Positions 42,210 to 49,691 of a stretch of 64,000 bases of DNA are shown here, in pieces. This stretch comes from JAKOUY01 sp037045185 (lineage in GTDB: Bacteria > Actinomycetota > Acidimicrobiia > Acidimicrobiales > Ilumatobacteraceae), in contig JBAOHQ010000004.1 in the NCBI GenBank assembly GCA_037045185.1, forward strand, positions 806,001 to 870,000, in the 5' to 3' direction. Below the pieces are notes generated by a model that saw nothing but the letters and a program-made list of their open reading frames with translations, did not search any database and was not told where the DNA came from. The first letter of the stretch is position 1. Every line of letters starts with the position of its first letter. Both the position numbers and the translations under genes were made by a program.

Positions 42210-43031
42210 ATGGCGAACCGTGGGATCATGCGCATCGCCACCCGGCGCAGCCCGCAGGCGCTGGCCCAGGCAACGGTGGTGGCCGAGCGTCTCCGTGGCG
42301 CCCATCCGTCGCTGACCGTGGAGCTGGTGCACATCGAGACCGCCGGGGACGTGCGCCACGACGTGCCCCTGCACACGATGGGCGGCCAGGGGGTGTTCGT
42401 CCGCGAGGTGCAATGGGCGGTGCTCGACGGGCGCGCCGACGTCGCCGTGCACTCCGCCAAGGATCTGCCCAGCACCCCGGCCGCGGGGCTGACCATCGCC
42501 GCATTCTGCGAGCGGCGCGATGCGGCCGACGCGTTGATCGGCCGCTCACTGGCAGCGCTGGTCGCGGGCGCCACGGTGGCCACCGGGTCGGTTCGCCGCC
42601 AGGCGCAACTGGCCGAGGCCCGACCCGATCTGACCTTCGTCGGTCTGCGCGGCAACATCCACACCAGGCTCGGCAAGCTCCCGCCCGACGGCGCGCTGGT
42701 GATGGCCGTCGCTGCCCTGCAGATCCTCGACCTGACGAACCTGATCGCCGAGCGCCTGCCCGTGGAGCAGTTCGTGCCCTCACCGGGCCAGGGGTGCGTG
42801 GCCGTGGAGTGCCGGGCCGACGATCCGGCCACGGCTGTGGCACTGGCAGCGCTCGACCACGCGCCGACGCGCCACGCCGTGCAGGCCGAGCGGGCCTTCC
42901 TCGCCGAGTTGGGTTCCGGATGCGCCTTGCCGGTTGGCGCGCACTGCGTCGACGGCGTGCTGCACACCTTCGTCGCCGACCCGGACACGGGCCTGATCGA
43001 GCGCCAGCGCCGGGCGGTGGCGAACCCGTGA
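42210..43031 (+). CDS. hemC: Porphobilinogen deaminase (hydroxymethylbilane synthase)
   Basis: Enzyme of 273 aa polymerising four porphobilinogens. RIATRRSPQALAQ at the start, KDLPSTP with catalytic Asp region (DVAVHSAKDLP), GSVRRQAQL and GLRGNIHTRL for the acidic substrate, and the dipyrromethane-cofactor Cys in LGSGCALPVGAHC. It is somewhat shorter than the usual ~310 aa because the C-terminal domain is trimmed. The ATG at 42210 follows the hemA stop; ATG 42228 is an alternative. Confidence 0.94.
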   Translation: MANRGIMRIATRRSPQALAQATVVAERLRGAHPSLTVELVHIETAGDVRHDVPLHTMGGQGVFVREVQWAVLDGRADVAVHSAKDLPSTPAAGLTIAAFCERRDAADALIGRSLAALVAGATVATGSVRRQAQLAEARPDLTFVGLRGNIHTRLGKLPPDGALVMAVAALQILDLTNLIAERLPVEQFVPSPGQGCVAVECRADDPATAVALAALDHAPTRHAVQAERAFLAELGSGCALPVGAHCVDGVLHTFVADPDTGLIERQRRAVANP

Positions 43032-43702
43032 GCCCGCTGGCCGGGCGACGAGTGGTGGTCACCCGCACGGCCGAGCAGTCGGGCGAGCTCGCCGATCTGG
43101 TCCGCGCCGCTGGCGGGGAACCGGTGGTGGTGCCGCTGTTGCGGATCGAGGACCTGGCTGTCGAGTGGCCGGCCCTCGACGGGTTCGACTGGGTCGTGGT
43201 CACCTCCCCGAACGGCGCGGCGCGGCTTCCCGGCGTGAACCCGACCGTGAAGCTGGCCGCGGTGGGCGAGGCCACCTCGGCCGCGCTGGCCCGCCGCGCC
43301 GACCTGATCCCCGTGCAGCAGAACGCCGCCGGTCTGGTGGCCGCGTTCCCGGCCGGGCCGGGCCGGGTGCTGGCGGTGCAGGCGGCCGACGCCGCGCCAA
43401 CGCTGGTGGACGGGTTGACGGACGCCGGTTGGACGGTGCAGGTGGTCGTGCCCTACCGGTCGGCGCCACGCCTGCCCGCTGACGAGGAACGGGCTGCGGC
43501 GATCGGCGCCGACGTGCTCCTGCTGGCCAGCGGCAGCGCGGCACGGGCCTGGGCCGCGGCGTTCGGCGCCGAGACGCCGCCGGTGGTGGTGGCCATCGGC
43601 CCGCAGTGCGCGGCCGTCGCCCGCGCTGCAGGGCTGACCGTCACGGCCACGGCGACCGAGCACACGCTCGACGGTCTCGTCGACGCCATCACCCGCCGCT
43701 GA
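43028..43702 (+). CDS. hemD: Uroporphyrinogen-III synthase
   Basis: Protein of 224 aa closing the linear tetrapyrrole to uroporphyrinogen III. Sequence is poorly conserved as usual, but GRRVVVTRTAEQSGELADLVRAAGGEPVVVPLLRI and WVVVTSPNGAARL are typical, and position between hemC and hemB confirms it. GTG start overlaps the hemC stop. It is a single-function enzyme, without a methyltransferase (CobA) domain. Confidence 0.9.
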   Translation: MSPLAGRRVVVTRTAEQSGELADLVRAAGGEPVVVPLLRIEDLAVEWPALDGFDWVVVTSPNGAARLPGVNPTVKLAAVGEATSAALARRADLIPVQQNAAGLVAAFPAGPGRVLAVQAADAAPTLVDGLTDAGWTVQVVVPYRSAPRLPADEERAAAIGADVLLLASGSAARAWAAAFGAETPPVVVAIGPQCAAVARAAGLTVTATATEHTLDGLVDAITRR

Positions 43703-43724
43703 ACCGGCGCCGCGGATCGCCGCG

Positions 43725-43730
43725 TACGCT
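43725..43730 (+). promoter_or_regulatory. Internal -10 box TACGCT before hemB
   Basis: TACGCT ends 6 nt before the hemB ATG at 43737. hemB-hemL could thus be transcribed without Rex control from the main promoter. Confidence 0.5.
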
Positions 43731-43736
43731 GGCGGG

Positions 43737-44747
43737 ATGGTTGCCTTTCCTGCCGCACGGCCGCGTCGGTTGCGTGGCTCGGCGCCGATGCGCCGTCTCG
43801 TCGCCCAGACCACGGTGCACGCCAGCGACCTGATCGCCCCGCTGTTCGTGCGCGAGGGCATCGACGCCCCGGTGCCGATCAACTCGCTGCCGGGCGTGGT
43901 CCAGCACACCCGTGACAGCCTGCGGGCCGAGGTCTCCCAACTGGCCGGGCTCGGCGTGGGGGCCGTGATGCTGTTCGGGGTTCCGGCCACCAAGGACGCC
44001 ACCGGCAGCGGGGCCTTCGACCCCGACGGCATCGCCCAGTTGGCGCTCAGCGACCTGCGCGCCGAGGTGGGCGACGACATGGTGATCATGGCCGACCTGT
44101 GCGTCGACGAGTACACCGACCACGGTCACTGCGGCATCCTCGACGGCCCGGCCGGGCACCCCTCCACCTCGGTGGACAACGACGCCACGCTGGAGGTCTA
44201 CGGGCGCATCGCCGTGGCCCAGGCCGACGCCGGCGCACACGTGGTGGCGCCCAGCGGGATGATGGACGGCCAGGTCGGGGCCATCCGCGCCGCCCTCGAC
44301 GCCGCCGGGCACACGGGCACCGCCATCCTGGCCTACAGCGCCAAGTACGCCAGCGGGCTGTACGGGCCGTTCCGTGACGCGGTCGATTGCCAGATCGTGG
44401 GCGGGGGTGATCGCAAGGCCTACCAGCAGGACTGGTCGAACGCCCGCGAGGCTCTGGTGGAGGTGCAGGCCGACATCGACCAGGGCGCCGACATGGTCAT
44501 GGTGAAGCCGGCCCTGGCCTACCTGGACATCGTCAGCGCGGTGCGCGCGGCCACGAACCTGCCGCTCGCCGCGTATCACGTCAGCGGTGAGTACTCGATG
44601 ATCAAGGCAGCCGCGGCCAACGGCTGGATCGACCACGACGTGGTGGCCCTCGAGCACCTCACCGCCATCAAGCGCGCCGGGGCCGACGTGATCCTCACCT
44701 ACCTGGCGCGGTGGTTCGCCGAGACGATCGGGCCGGCGTCACGATGA
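43737..44747 (+). CDS. hemB: Delta-aminolevulinic acid dehydratase (porphobilinogen synthase)
   Basis: Enzyme of 336 aa condensing two aminolevulinates. The metal segment reads DLCVDEYTDHGHCGI: first and last Cys of the zinc triad present, middle position Asp, a form common in actinobacteria. Schiff-base Lys residues lie in YSAKYASGLYGPF and MVKPALAYLDIV. The short N-terminal PRRLRGSAPMRRL arm is normal. Its TGA overlaps the hemL ATG. Confidence 0.96.
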   Translation: MVAFPAARPRRLRGSAPMRRLVAQTTVHASDLIAPLFVREGIDAPVPINSLPGVVQHTRDSLRAEVSQLAGLGVGAVMLFGVPATKDATGSGAFDPDGIAQLALSDLRAEVGDDMVIMADLCVDEYTDHGHCGILDGPAGHPSTSVDNDATLEVYGRIAVAQADAGAHVVAPSGMMDGQVGAIRAALDAAGHTGTAILAYSAKYASGLYGPFRDAVDCQIVGGGDRKAYQQDWSNAREALVEVQADIDQGADMVMVKPALAYLDIVSAVRAATNLPLAAYHVSGEYSMIKAAAANGWIDHDVVALEHLTAIKRAGADVILTYLARWFAETIGPASR

Positions 44748-46012
44748 GCGCGCCCACCAACGCCGAGCTGTTCGCCCGCTCCAGCCGGGTGATCCCCGGC
44801 GGGGTGAACAGCAGCATCCGGGCGTTCAAGGCCGTCGGCGGCACGCCCTACCTCGTCCAGCGCGCCGAGGGTCCCTACGTCTGGGACGTGGAGGGCACCC
44901 GCTACATCGACCTGGTCCAGAGCTATGGCGCGGTCATCCTCGGCCACGCCCACCCGGCGATCACCGCGGCCATCACCGCCGCCGCCGCCGGCGGCACCTC
45001 CTACGGCGCGCCGACGCCCGGGGAGATGCTGCTCGCCGAAGCGATCCGTGATCGTGTCCCCAGCTGCCAGCGGGTCCGGTTGATGAACAGCGGCACCGAG
45101 GCCACCAGCACCGCGCTGCGCCTGGCCCGCGGTGTCACCGGCCGGGACAAGGTGGTCATCTTCCACGGCAACTTCCACGGCGCCACCGACGCGCTGCTGG
45201 CAGCCGGTGGGAGTGGAGTGGCCACGCTCGGCCTGCCCGGCACCGCCGGGGTCCCGGCCGCGGCGGTGAGCCACACGCTGGTGGTGCCGTACAACGAGAT
45301 ACCCGAGCTCGACGGCAGCGTCGCCGCGGTGTTCGTCGAACCGGTCGCGGCGAACATGGGTGTCGTCGAGCCGCTGCCCGGGTTCCTCGAAGGCCTGCGC
45401 ATGGAATGCGATCGCGTCGGCGCCCTGCTGGTGTTCGACGAGGTGATCACCGGGTTCCGCCTCGGCGCCGGTGGCGCCCAAGGTCGCTTCGCGGTCACGC
45501 CCGACCTGACCACCTTTGGCAAGGTCATCGGTGGCGGCCTGCCGATCGGAGCGGTCGGTGGCCGGGCCGAGATCATGGAGACCCTCTCGCCGCTCGGACC
45601 GGTGTTCCATGCCGGCACCCTGGCCGGCAACCCCCTGGCCACCGCCGCCGGGCGTGCCGCCCTCGAGCACCTCGACGAGGCCGCCTACGCCACGCTGGTC
45701 CGCCGTGCCCGGCGGCTGGCCGACGGGCTGACGAGCGCCTGCGCCGGCGGCGGACTTCCGGCTGCGTTCCCGGTGGTGGGCACGCTGGTGGGCATGTTCT
45801 TCGGCGAGCACCCGGCGCCGACGAACTTCGCCGAGGCCAAGCTGACCGACGAGGCCGCCTACGCCAGGTTCTTCCACGCCATGCTGAGCGAGGGCGTGGC
45901 CCTGGCGCCGGGGGCCTACGAGGCGCTCTTCGTCGGGCTCGCGCACACCGACGAGCTGATCGACGACATCGTCGAGCGCGCCGGGCGCGCCGCCGTTCGC
46001 GCCGCCCACTGA
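44744..46012 (+). CDS. hemL: Glutamate-1-semialdehyde 2,1-aminomutase
   Basis: PLP enzyme of 422 aa making 5-aminolevulinate from the HemA product. Typical stretches IPGGVNSSIRAFKAVGG, GHAHPAIT, MNSGTEATSTALRLARG, LLVFDEVITGFRLG and the PLP Lys in TTFGKVIGGGLPIGAVGG. ATG overlaps the hemB stop. With hemA it completes the C5 pathway inside one cluster. Confidence 0.96.
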   Translation: MSAPTNAELFARSSRVIPGGVNSSIRAFKAVGGTPYLVQRAEGPYVWDVEGTRYIDLVQSYGAVILGHAHPAITAAITAAAAGGTSYGAPTPGEMLLAEAIRDRVPSCQRVRLMNSGTEATSTALRLARGVTGRDKVVIFHGNFHGATDALLAAGGSGVATLGLPGTAGVPAAAVSHTLVVPYNEIPELDGSVAAVFVEPVAANMGVVEPLPGFLEGLRMECDRVGALLVFDEVITGFRLGAGGAQGRFAVTPDLTTFGKVIGGGLPIGAVGGRAEIMETLSPLGPVFHAGTLAGNPLATAAGRAALEHLDEAAYATLVRRARRLADGLTSACAGGGLPAAFPVVGTLVGMFFGEHPAPTNFAEAKLTDEAAYARFFHAMLSEGVALAPGAYEALFVGLAHTDELIDDIVERAGRAAVRAAH

Positions 46013-46014
46013 CC

Positions 46015-46020
46015 TACCAT
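46015..46020 (+). promoter_or_regulatory. -10 box TACCAT
   Basis: TACCAT ends 6 nt before the GTG at 46027, between hemL and the exported protein gene. Confidence 0.55.
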
Positions 46021-46026
46021 CGACCC

Positions 46027-46791
46027 GTGCGCGAAGTCCTGTCGATCCGCTTCGCCGCGACGATCGCCGCGCTCGTCGGGCTGGCCGCGTTCGTGTGGTT
46101 CATCGTGCCCGACCACTCGACCACGCTGGTCCCCACCTCCAGCGGGCTGAAGGAGCGGCGCATCGACTTCGTCAGCCTGGTGTTCAGCACCACGGCCCAG
46201 CAGGGCTTCGCCATCAAGGACGGCAAGACCACCAAGAAGATGGAGTTGGTGCTGGACAGCACCCGGCGGATCCGCATCCCCGAGGGCACCCCGGGCGAGG
46301 TGACCTGCCCGAAGATGGGCGAGTTCGCCCAGTGCGCCGTGGCCGCCGACCTGCTCGGTGAGTCCGTGCTGTGGTTCGCCCTCGTCCCGGCGCCGCCGCG
46401 CCAGTCATTGCCGCTGCCGCCCGTTGTCGAGGTGCGCAAGAACAACGACGTCCTGCTGGCCAACGGGTGGGTCGTCAAGCGCTCCTCCACCGTGGATCGG
46501 GTGTGCCGGTTCGACACCGACTCGCTGGACGACTTCCTGACCCGCTTCGGCGATCGCAGCACGTCGACGTTCAGCTACGACCGCCAGCAGATCGTCCGGG
46601 TCACCTGCGCCGGCGACGCGGCCGACGTCTCGACGGTTCCCACCGAGGACACCGTGTCCGGCTCCACGCCGCCCGGCGCCGACACCTTGCCCAACGAGGG
46701 CACCGACACCCTGCCGCCGGGGTCCGTGGTGGTGGGAACCGGTGTGCCCGACATCATCGAGGTCACCCCGCCGCCCGGTAGCACCGGCTGA
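46027..46791 (+). CDS. Exported/membrane-anchored protein of unknown function
   Basis: Protein of 254 aa. One N-terminal helix (IRFAATIAALVGLAAFVWFIV) anchors or exports it; residues ~30-190 form a beta-rich domain with four Cys (CPKMGEFAQC, VCRFD, VTCAGD) that could make two disulfides; the last ~55 residues are a Pro/Gly/Thr/Ser-rich tail. No family recognised. GTG start set by TACCAT 6 nt upstream. It is convergent with rlmB. Confidence 0.7.
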   Translation: MREVLSIRFAATIAALVGLAAFVWFIVPDHSTTLVPTSSGLKERRIDFVSLVFSTTAQQGFAIKDGKTTKKMELVLDSTRRIRIPEGTPGEVTCPKMGEFAQCAVAADLLGESVLWFALVPAPPRQSLPLPPVVEVRKNNDVLLANGWVVKRSSTVDRVCRFDTDSLDDFLTRFGDRSTSTFSYDRQQIVRVTCAGDAADVSTVPTEDTVSGSTPPGADTLPNEGTDTLPPGSVVVGTGVPDIIEVTPPPGSTG

Positions 46792-46809
46792 GCCGGAGGC
46801 CGGCACCGG

Positions 46810-47832
46810 TCAGCGGTGGCGGGCGACCTCGTAGGTGGCCAGGGCCGCGGCCGCGCTGACGTTCAGCGAGCTGAGCCGGCCACGCATCGGGATGCTGACG
46901 ACGAGATCGCACCGCTCACGCACCAACCGTGACAAGCCCGGCCCCTCGGCGCCCAGTACGAGGCAGATCCCCTCGGCGGCCAGGTCGCCCAATTCGAACA
47001 GGCTGCGCTCGGCGTCGTCGTCCAATCCGACGATCCAGATGCCGGCCTGCTTGATGGTCGCCAGTGCGGCAGGGAGCCCGCCGACGACACACATCGGCAC
47101 GTGCTCGATGGCGCCGGCGGCGCTCTTGGCCACGGTGGGGGTGACGTGCACGGCGCGGTGGCGGGGAATGACCACCCCGCCGACACCGGCGCCGTCGCAG
47201 CAGCGCAGCAGGGCCCCGAGGTTGCCGGGGTCGGTGACCCCGTCGACGGCCACCAGGAACGGCGCCTTGCCGGGCCGGCGGGCCACCAGCTGGTCGAGCG
47301 GCGCCTCCGGCAGCGGCGCGGCGAAGGCGACGATGCCCTGCGGGGCCTCGCTGCGGGCCTGGGCCTCGAGGCGCTTGCGGTTGACCTCCTGCACCTGGAC
47401 GCGCTGGTGGCGAGCGATCTCGCGGATGTCGTCGACCACCTCGTTGGCGTCGAGGTCACCGGCAACCCAGATCTCACGGACGCGCCGGGTCCCGGCGATG
47501 AGCAGCTCACGCACGGCCTGGCGGCCCTCCACCTGCTCACCGCCGAGGATCTTCGGCGCCGGCTTGCGCTCACCCGGTGCGGCGATGCGCCCGGTGCGTG
47601 CCGCGCCGCGCGAGGCGAACCCGGTCTTGGCGGGCGCCAGCTTGCCCTGGCGTGACCGCGGCGGCTGGCTGCCGTCACGCTGGCTGGCCCGGCCCCTGCC
47701 GGCGCCGGTCCCACGGGCGCCGGCGCCACCAGTGCGCCCGGCGCCACCTGCGGCGCGCCCACCGGTGCTGGCGCGGCCGGCGGAGGCGCTTCTTGCCGGG
47801 CGCCCTGATCCGCCTACTTGTCGCCTGGCCAT
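46810..47832 (-). CDS. rlmB: 23S rRNA 2'-O-ribose methyltransferase, RlmB/TrmH (SpoU) family
   Basis: SPOUT methyltransferase of 340 aa. Residues ~95-165 are the substrate-binding domain (GGEQVEGRQAVRELLIAG); the catalytic knot has GVTDPGNLGALLRCCDGAG, LVLGAEGPGLSRLVRERCD and SIPMRGRLSSLNVSAAAAL. The first ~95 residues are an Arg/Gly/Ala-rich extension, much longer than in Escherichia coli RlmB and probably a disordered RNA-binding arm. The ATG at 47832 overlaps the end of ispF by 19 bp. In many actinobacteria cysS lies between ispF and rlmB; here it is absent. Confidence 0.92.
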   Translation of the reverse strand: MARRQVGGSGRPARSASAGRASTGGRAAGGAGRTGGAGARGTGAGRGRASQRDGSQPPRSRQGKLAPAKTGFASRGAARTGRIAAPGERKPAPKILGGEQVEGRQAVRELLIAGTRRVREIWVAGDLDANEVVDDIREIARHQRVQVQEVNRKRLEAQARSEAPQGIVAFAAPLPEAPLDQLVARRPGKAPFLVAVDGVTDPGNLGALLRCCDGAGVGGVVIPRHRAVHVTPTVAKSAAGAIEHVPMCVVGGLPAALATIKQAGIWIVGLDDDAERSLFELGDLAAEGICLVLGAEGPGLSRLVRERCDLVVSIPMRGRLSSLNVSAAAALATYEVARHR

Positions 47833-48323
47833 TCCGTCGTCCTTCCGATCACCGCCACCGCCCAGCAGGCGATGCCCTCGCTGCGGCCGAGCGCACCGAG
47901 ACCTTCGGCGCGGCGACCCTTCACGGTAACGGGACCACCGGCCGCTTCGCTGAGGCGGGCCTCCATCGCCAGGCGCCTCGGGGCCAGCTTGGGCGCTTCG
48001 CACACCACCGAGCAGTCCACGTTGCCGACGGTCCAGCCGTGCTCGGCCAGCAGCGCGCCCACATGGGCCAGCAGGGCGATGCTGTCGGCGCCGCGCCAGG
48101 CCGGATCGGTGTCGGGGAAGTGCCGGCCGATGTCACCCAGCCCCGCCGCGCCCAGCAGGGCGTCGGCCACCGCATGAGCGATCACGTCGGCGTCGCTGTG
48201 CCCGTGGAGCCCGCGACCGCCGTCGAACACCACGCCGCCCAGCACCAGCGGTCGTGACGGGTCGTCGCTGAACCGGTGGATGTCGAAACCCTGCCCGACG
48301 CGCATGGTCCATGGTGCGGTCAT
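47814..48323 (-). CDS. ispF: 2-C-methyl-D-erythritol 2,4-cyclodiphosphate synthase
   Basis: MEP-pathway enzyme of 169 aa. Metal-binding and substrate motifs are GQGFDIHRF, HGHSDADVIAHAVADALLGAAGLGDIGRHFPDTDP and KGRRAEGLGALGRSEGI. It gives the cyclic precursor of all isoprenoids, feeding prenyl synthases such as the one at 17134. The ATG overlaps the ispD stop as ATGA; separate ispD and ispF, not a bifunctional IspDF. Confidence 0.95.
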   Translation of the reverse strand: MTAPWTMRVGQGFDIHRFSDDPSRPLVLGGVVFDGGRGLHGHSDADVIAHAVADALLGAAGLGDIGRHFPDTDPAWRGADSIALLAHVGALLAEHGWTVGNVDCSVVCEAPKLAPRRLAMEARLSEAAGGPVTVKGRRAEGLGALGRSEGIACWAVAVIGRTTEWPGDK

Positions 48324-48958
48324 CGTGATGCCACCTGCTGCTCGGCCCAGACCAGATCGTCGGGGTGGGTGATCTTGCGGTTGCCGGACTCGCCGGGCAC
48401 GACGACGACGAGCCCGCCGATGGCTTCCACCAGCGCGGCGTCGTCGGTGGCGCTCGCCTCGACCGCCGCGGCGTGGGCGGCGCGCAGCACACCGGCGCGG
48501 AACGCCTGCGGTGTCTGCACGGCGACCAGCACGTCGCGCGGCACGGTCTCCACCACGCGGCCGCCGTCGACGCGCTTGATGGTGTCGGTGACGGCGAGTC
48601 CCGGGACGGCCCCGTCGGCGCCGGCCTCGACGGCGTCGATCACCGCCCGGAACAGCGCTGCGCTGGCGAACGGCCTGGCGGCGTCGTGCACCAGCACGAT
48701 CGTGGCCGACGGCGGGACGGCGGCCAGACCGTTGGCCACCGAGTCGTGGCGCGTCGCCCCACCGGGCACCCCGCCCTCTCGCGCCGCGTCGGTTGCGGGG
48801 ACCACCACGACCACGCCGTCGCTGACCGATGTCGCGACGTCGACCGAGCGATCGAGGATGCGCCGCCCGCCGACGGCGAGGTACTGCTTGGCCGCGCCGA
48901 ACCGCGTCCCCGCCCCTCCGGCGACCACCACCGTCCAGACTTCGGGAGCAGACGTCAC
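48320..48958 (-). CDS. ispD: 2-C-methyl-D-erythritol 4-phosphate cytidylyltransferase
   Basis: MEP-pathway enzyme of 212 aa transferring CMP to methylerythritol phosphate. CTP-binding loop VVAGGAGTRFGAAKQYL at residues 11-27; VLVHDAARPFAS; DTIKRV; QTPQAFR; TDDAALVEA. The usual AAG(S/R)G is AGGAG here. GTG start at 48958 with TACCCT (minus strand, 48966-48971) 7 nt upstream. First gene of an ispD-ispF-rlmB transcript. Confidence 0.94.
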   Translation of the reverse strand: MTSAPEVWTVVVAGGAGTRFGAAKQYLAVGGRRILDRSVDVATSVSDGVVVVVPATDAAREGGVPGGATRHDSVANGLAAVPPSATIVLVHDAARPFASAALFRAVIDAVEAGADGAVPGLAVTDTIKRVDGGRVVETVPRDVLVAVQTPQAFRAGVLRAAHAAAVEASATDDAALVEAIGGLVVVVPGESGNRKITHPDDLVWAEQQVASR

Positions 48959-48965
48959 CAGGGCG

Positions 48966-48978
48966 AGGGTAGTACCGT
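48966..48978. promoter_or_regulatory. Divergent, nearly touching -10 boxes of ispD and the Crp-type regulator
   Basis: TACCCT on the minus strand (48966-48971) is 7 nt from the ispD GTG; TACCGT on the plus strand (48973-48978) is 7 nt from the regulator ATG at 48986. The boxes are 1 bp apart, so RNA polymerase cannot occupy both at once; the two transcripts may be mutually exclusive. Confidence 0.6.
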
Positions 48979-48985
48979 TGGGCCG

Positions 48986-49648
48986 ATGGGGAACGTGGAG
49001 CTATTGACGAAAACGGAGTTCTTCGCCGAGGCGCCACCCGAAACCGTCGAAGCCATCGCCGCCCAGGGCGTGCGCCGCTCGCTGGTCCGCGGCGATGTGC
49101 TGTTCCGTGAGGGTGACGATGCGGCAGCGATGTACATCGTGCTCAGCGGCCGCCTGGCCATCGTCATCGTCAACCCGATCGACCATCGTGAGACGGTGGT
49201 GTCGCTGATGGAGCACGGTGACCTGTTCGGTGAGATGTCCCTCCTCGACGACCTGCCGCGCTCGGCCACGGCCCGTGCCCTTGAAGCCAGCGAGGTCCTG
49301 GAGATCCCCTTCGCCCCCGTGGCTGCGGCGTTCGACTCCGACCCGCGGATGTTGCGCGGCGTCACCCGCCTGCTGGCCCGGCGGGTCCGGATCACTGACG
49401 AAGCGCTGGCCGACAGCGTGTTCCTGGACGTCACCGGCCGCACCGCCAAGCGCCTGCTGGAGCTGTCCGACGGCGCCGACGAGTTCTCCCTGCCCGTGAC
49501 TCAGGAGGAGTTGGCCGGGATGGTCGGCGCCTCGCGCGAGCGGGTGAACAAGGCGATCGCCAGCTTCATCCGTCTCGGCTGGCTCGCCCAGCACGACCGC
49601 AGGTACACCATCCGCCAGCGCGACAGCCTCGAGCTTCGTTCGCGCTGA
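48986..49648 (+). CDS. Crp/Fnr-family transcriptional regulator
   Basis: Regulator of 220 aa: cyclic-nucleotide-binding beta-roll (residues ~10-120, GDVLFREGDDAAAMYIVLSGRLAIV, GDLFGEMSLLDDLPRSATARAL) and C-terminal winged helix (TQEELAGMVGASRERVNKAIASFIRLGWL). The phosphate-cassette FGEMSLLDDLPRSATA resembles cAMP-binding Crp, so a cyclic-nucleotide ligand is plausible. No Fe-S Cys cluster as in Fnr. It could control the divergent ispD promoter, which shares its upstream region. Confidence 0.9.
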   Translation: MGNVELLTKTEFFAEAPPETVEAIAAQGVRRSLVRGDVLFREGDDAAAMYIVLSGRLAIVIVNPIDHRETVVSLMEHGDLFGEMSLLDDLPRSATARALEASEVLEIPFAPVAAAFDSDPRMLRGVTRLLARRVRITDEALADSVFLDVTGRTAKRLLELSDGADEFSLPVTQEELAGMVGASRERVNKAIASFIRLGWLAQHDRRYTIRQRDSLELRSR

Positions 49649-49677
49649 GCCGCCAACGGTCTCGGGCCGCCGGCTCC

Positions 49678-49683
49678 TACACT
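49678..49683 (+). promoter_or_regulatory. -10 box TACACT
   Basis: TACACT ends 8 nt before the ATG at 49692 (5 nt before the GTG at 49689). Confidence 0.5.
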
Positions 49684-49691
49684 CCTCCGTG

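Noticed and set aside
40928..44116. A 1062-codon minus-strand open frame
   Set aside because: It is fully antisense to rex-hemA-hemC-hemD-hemB and has no recognisable domain.
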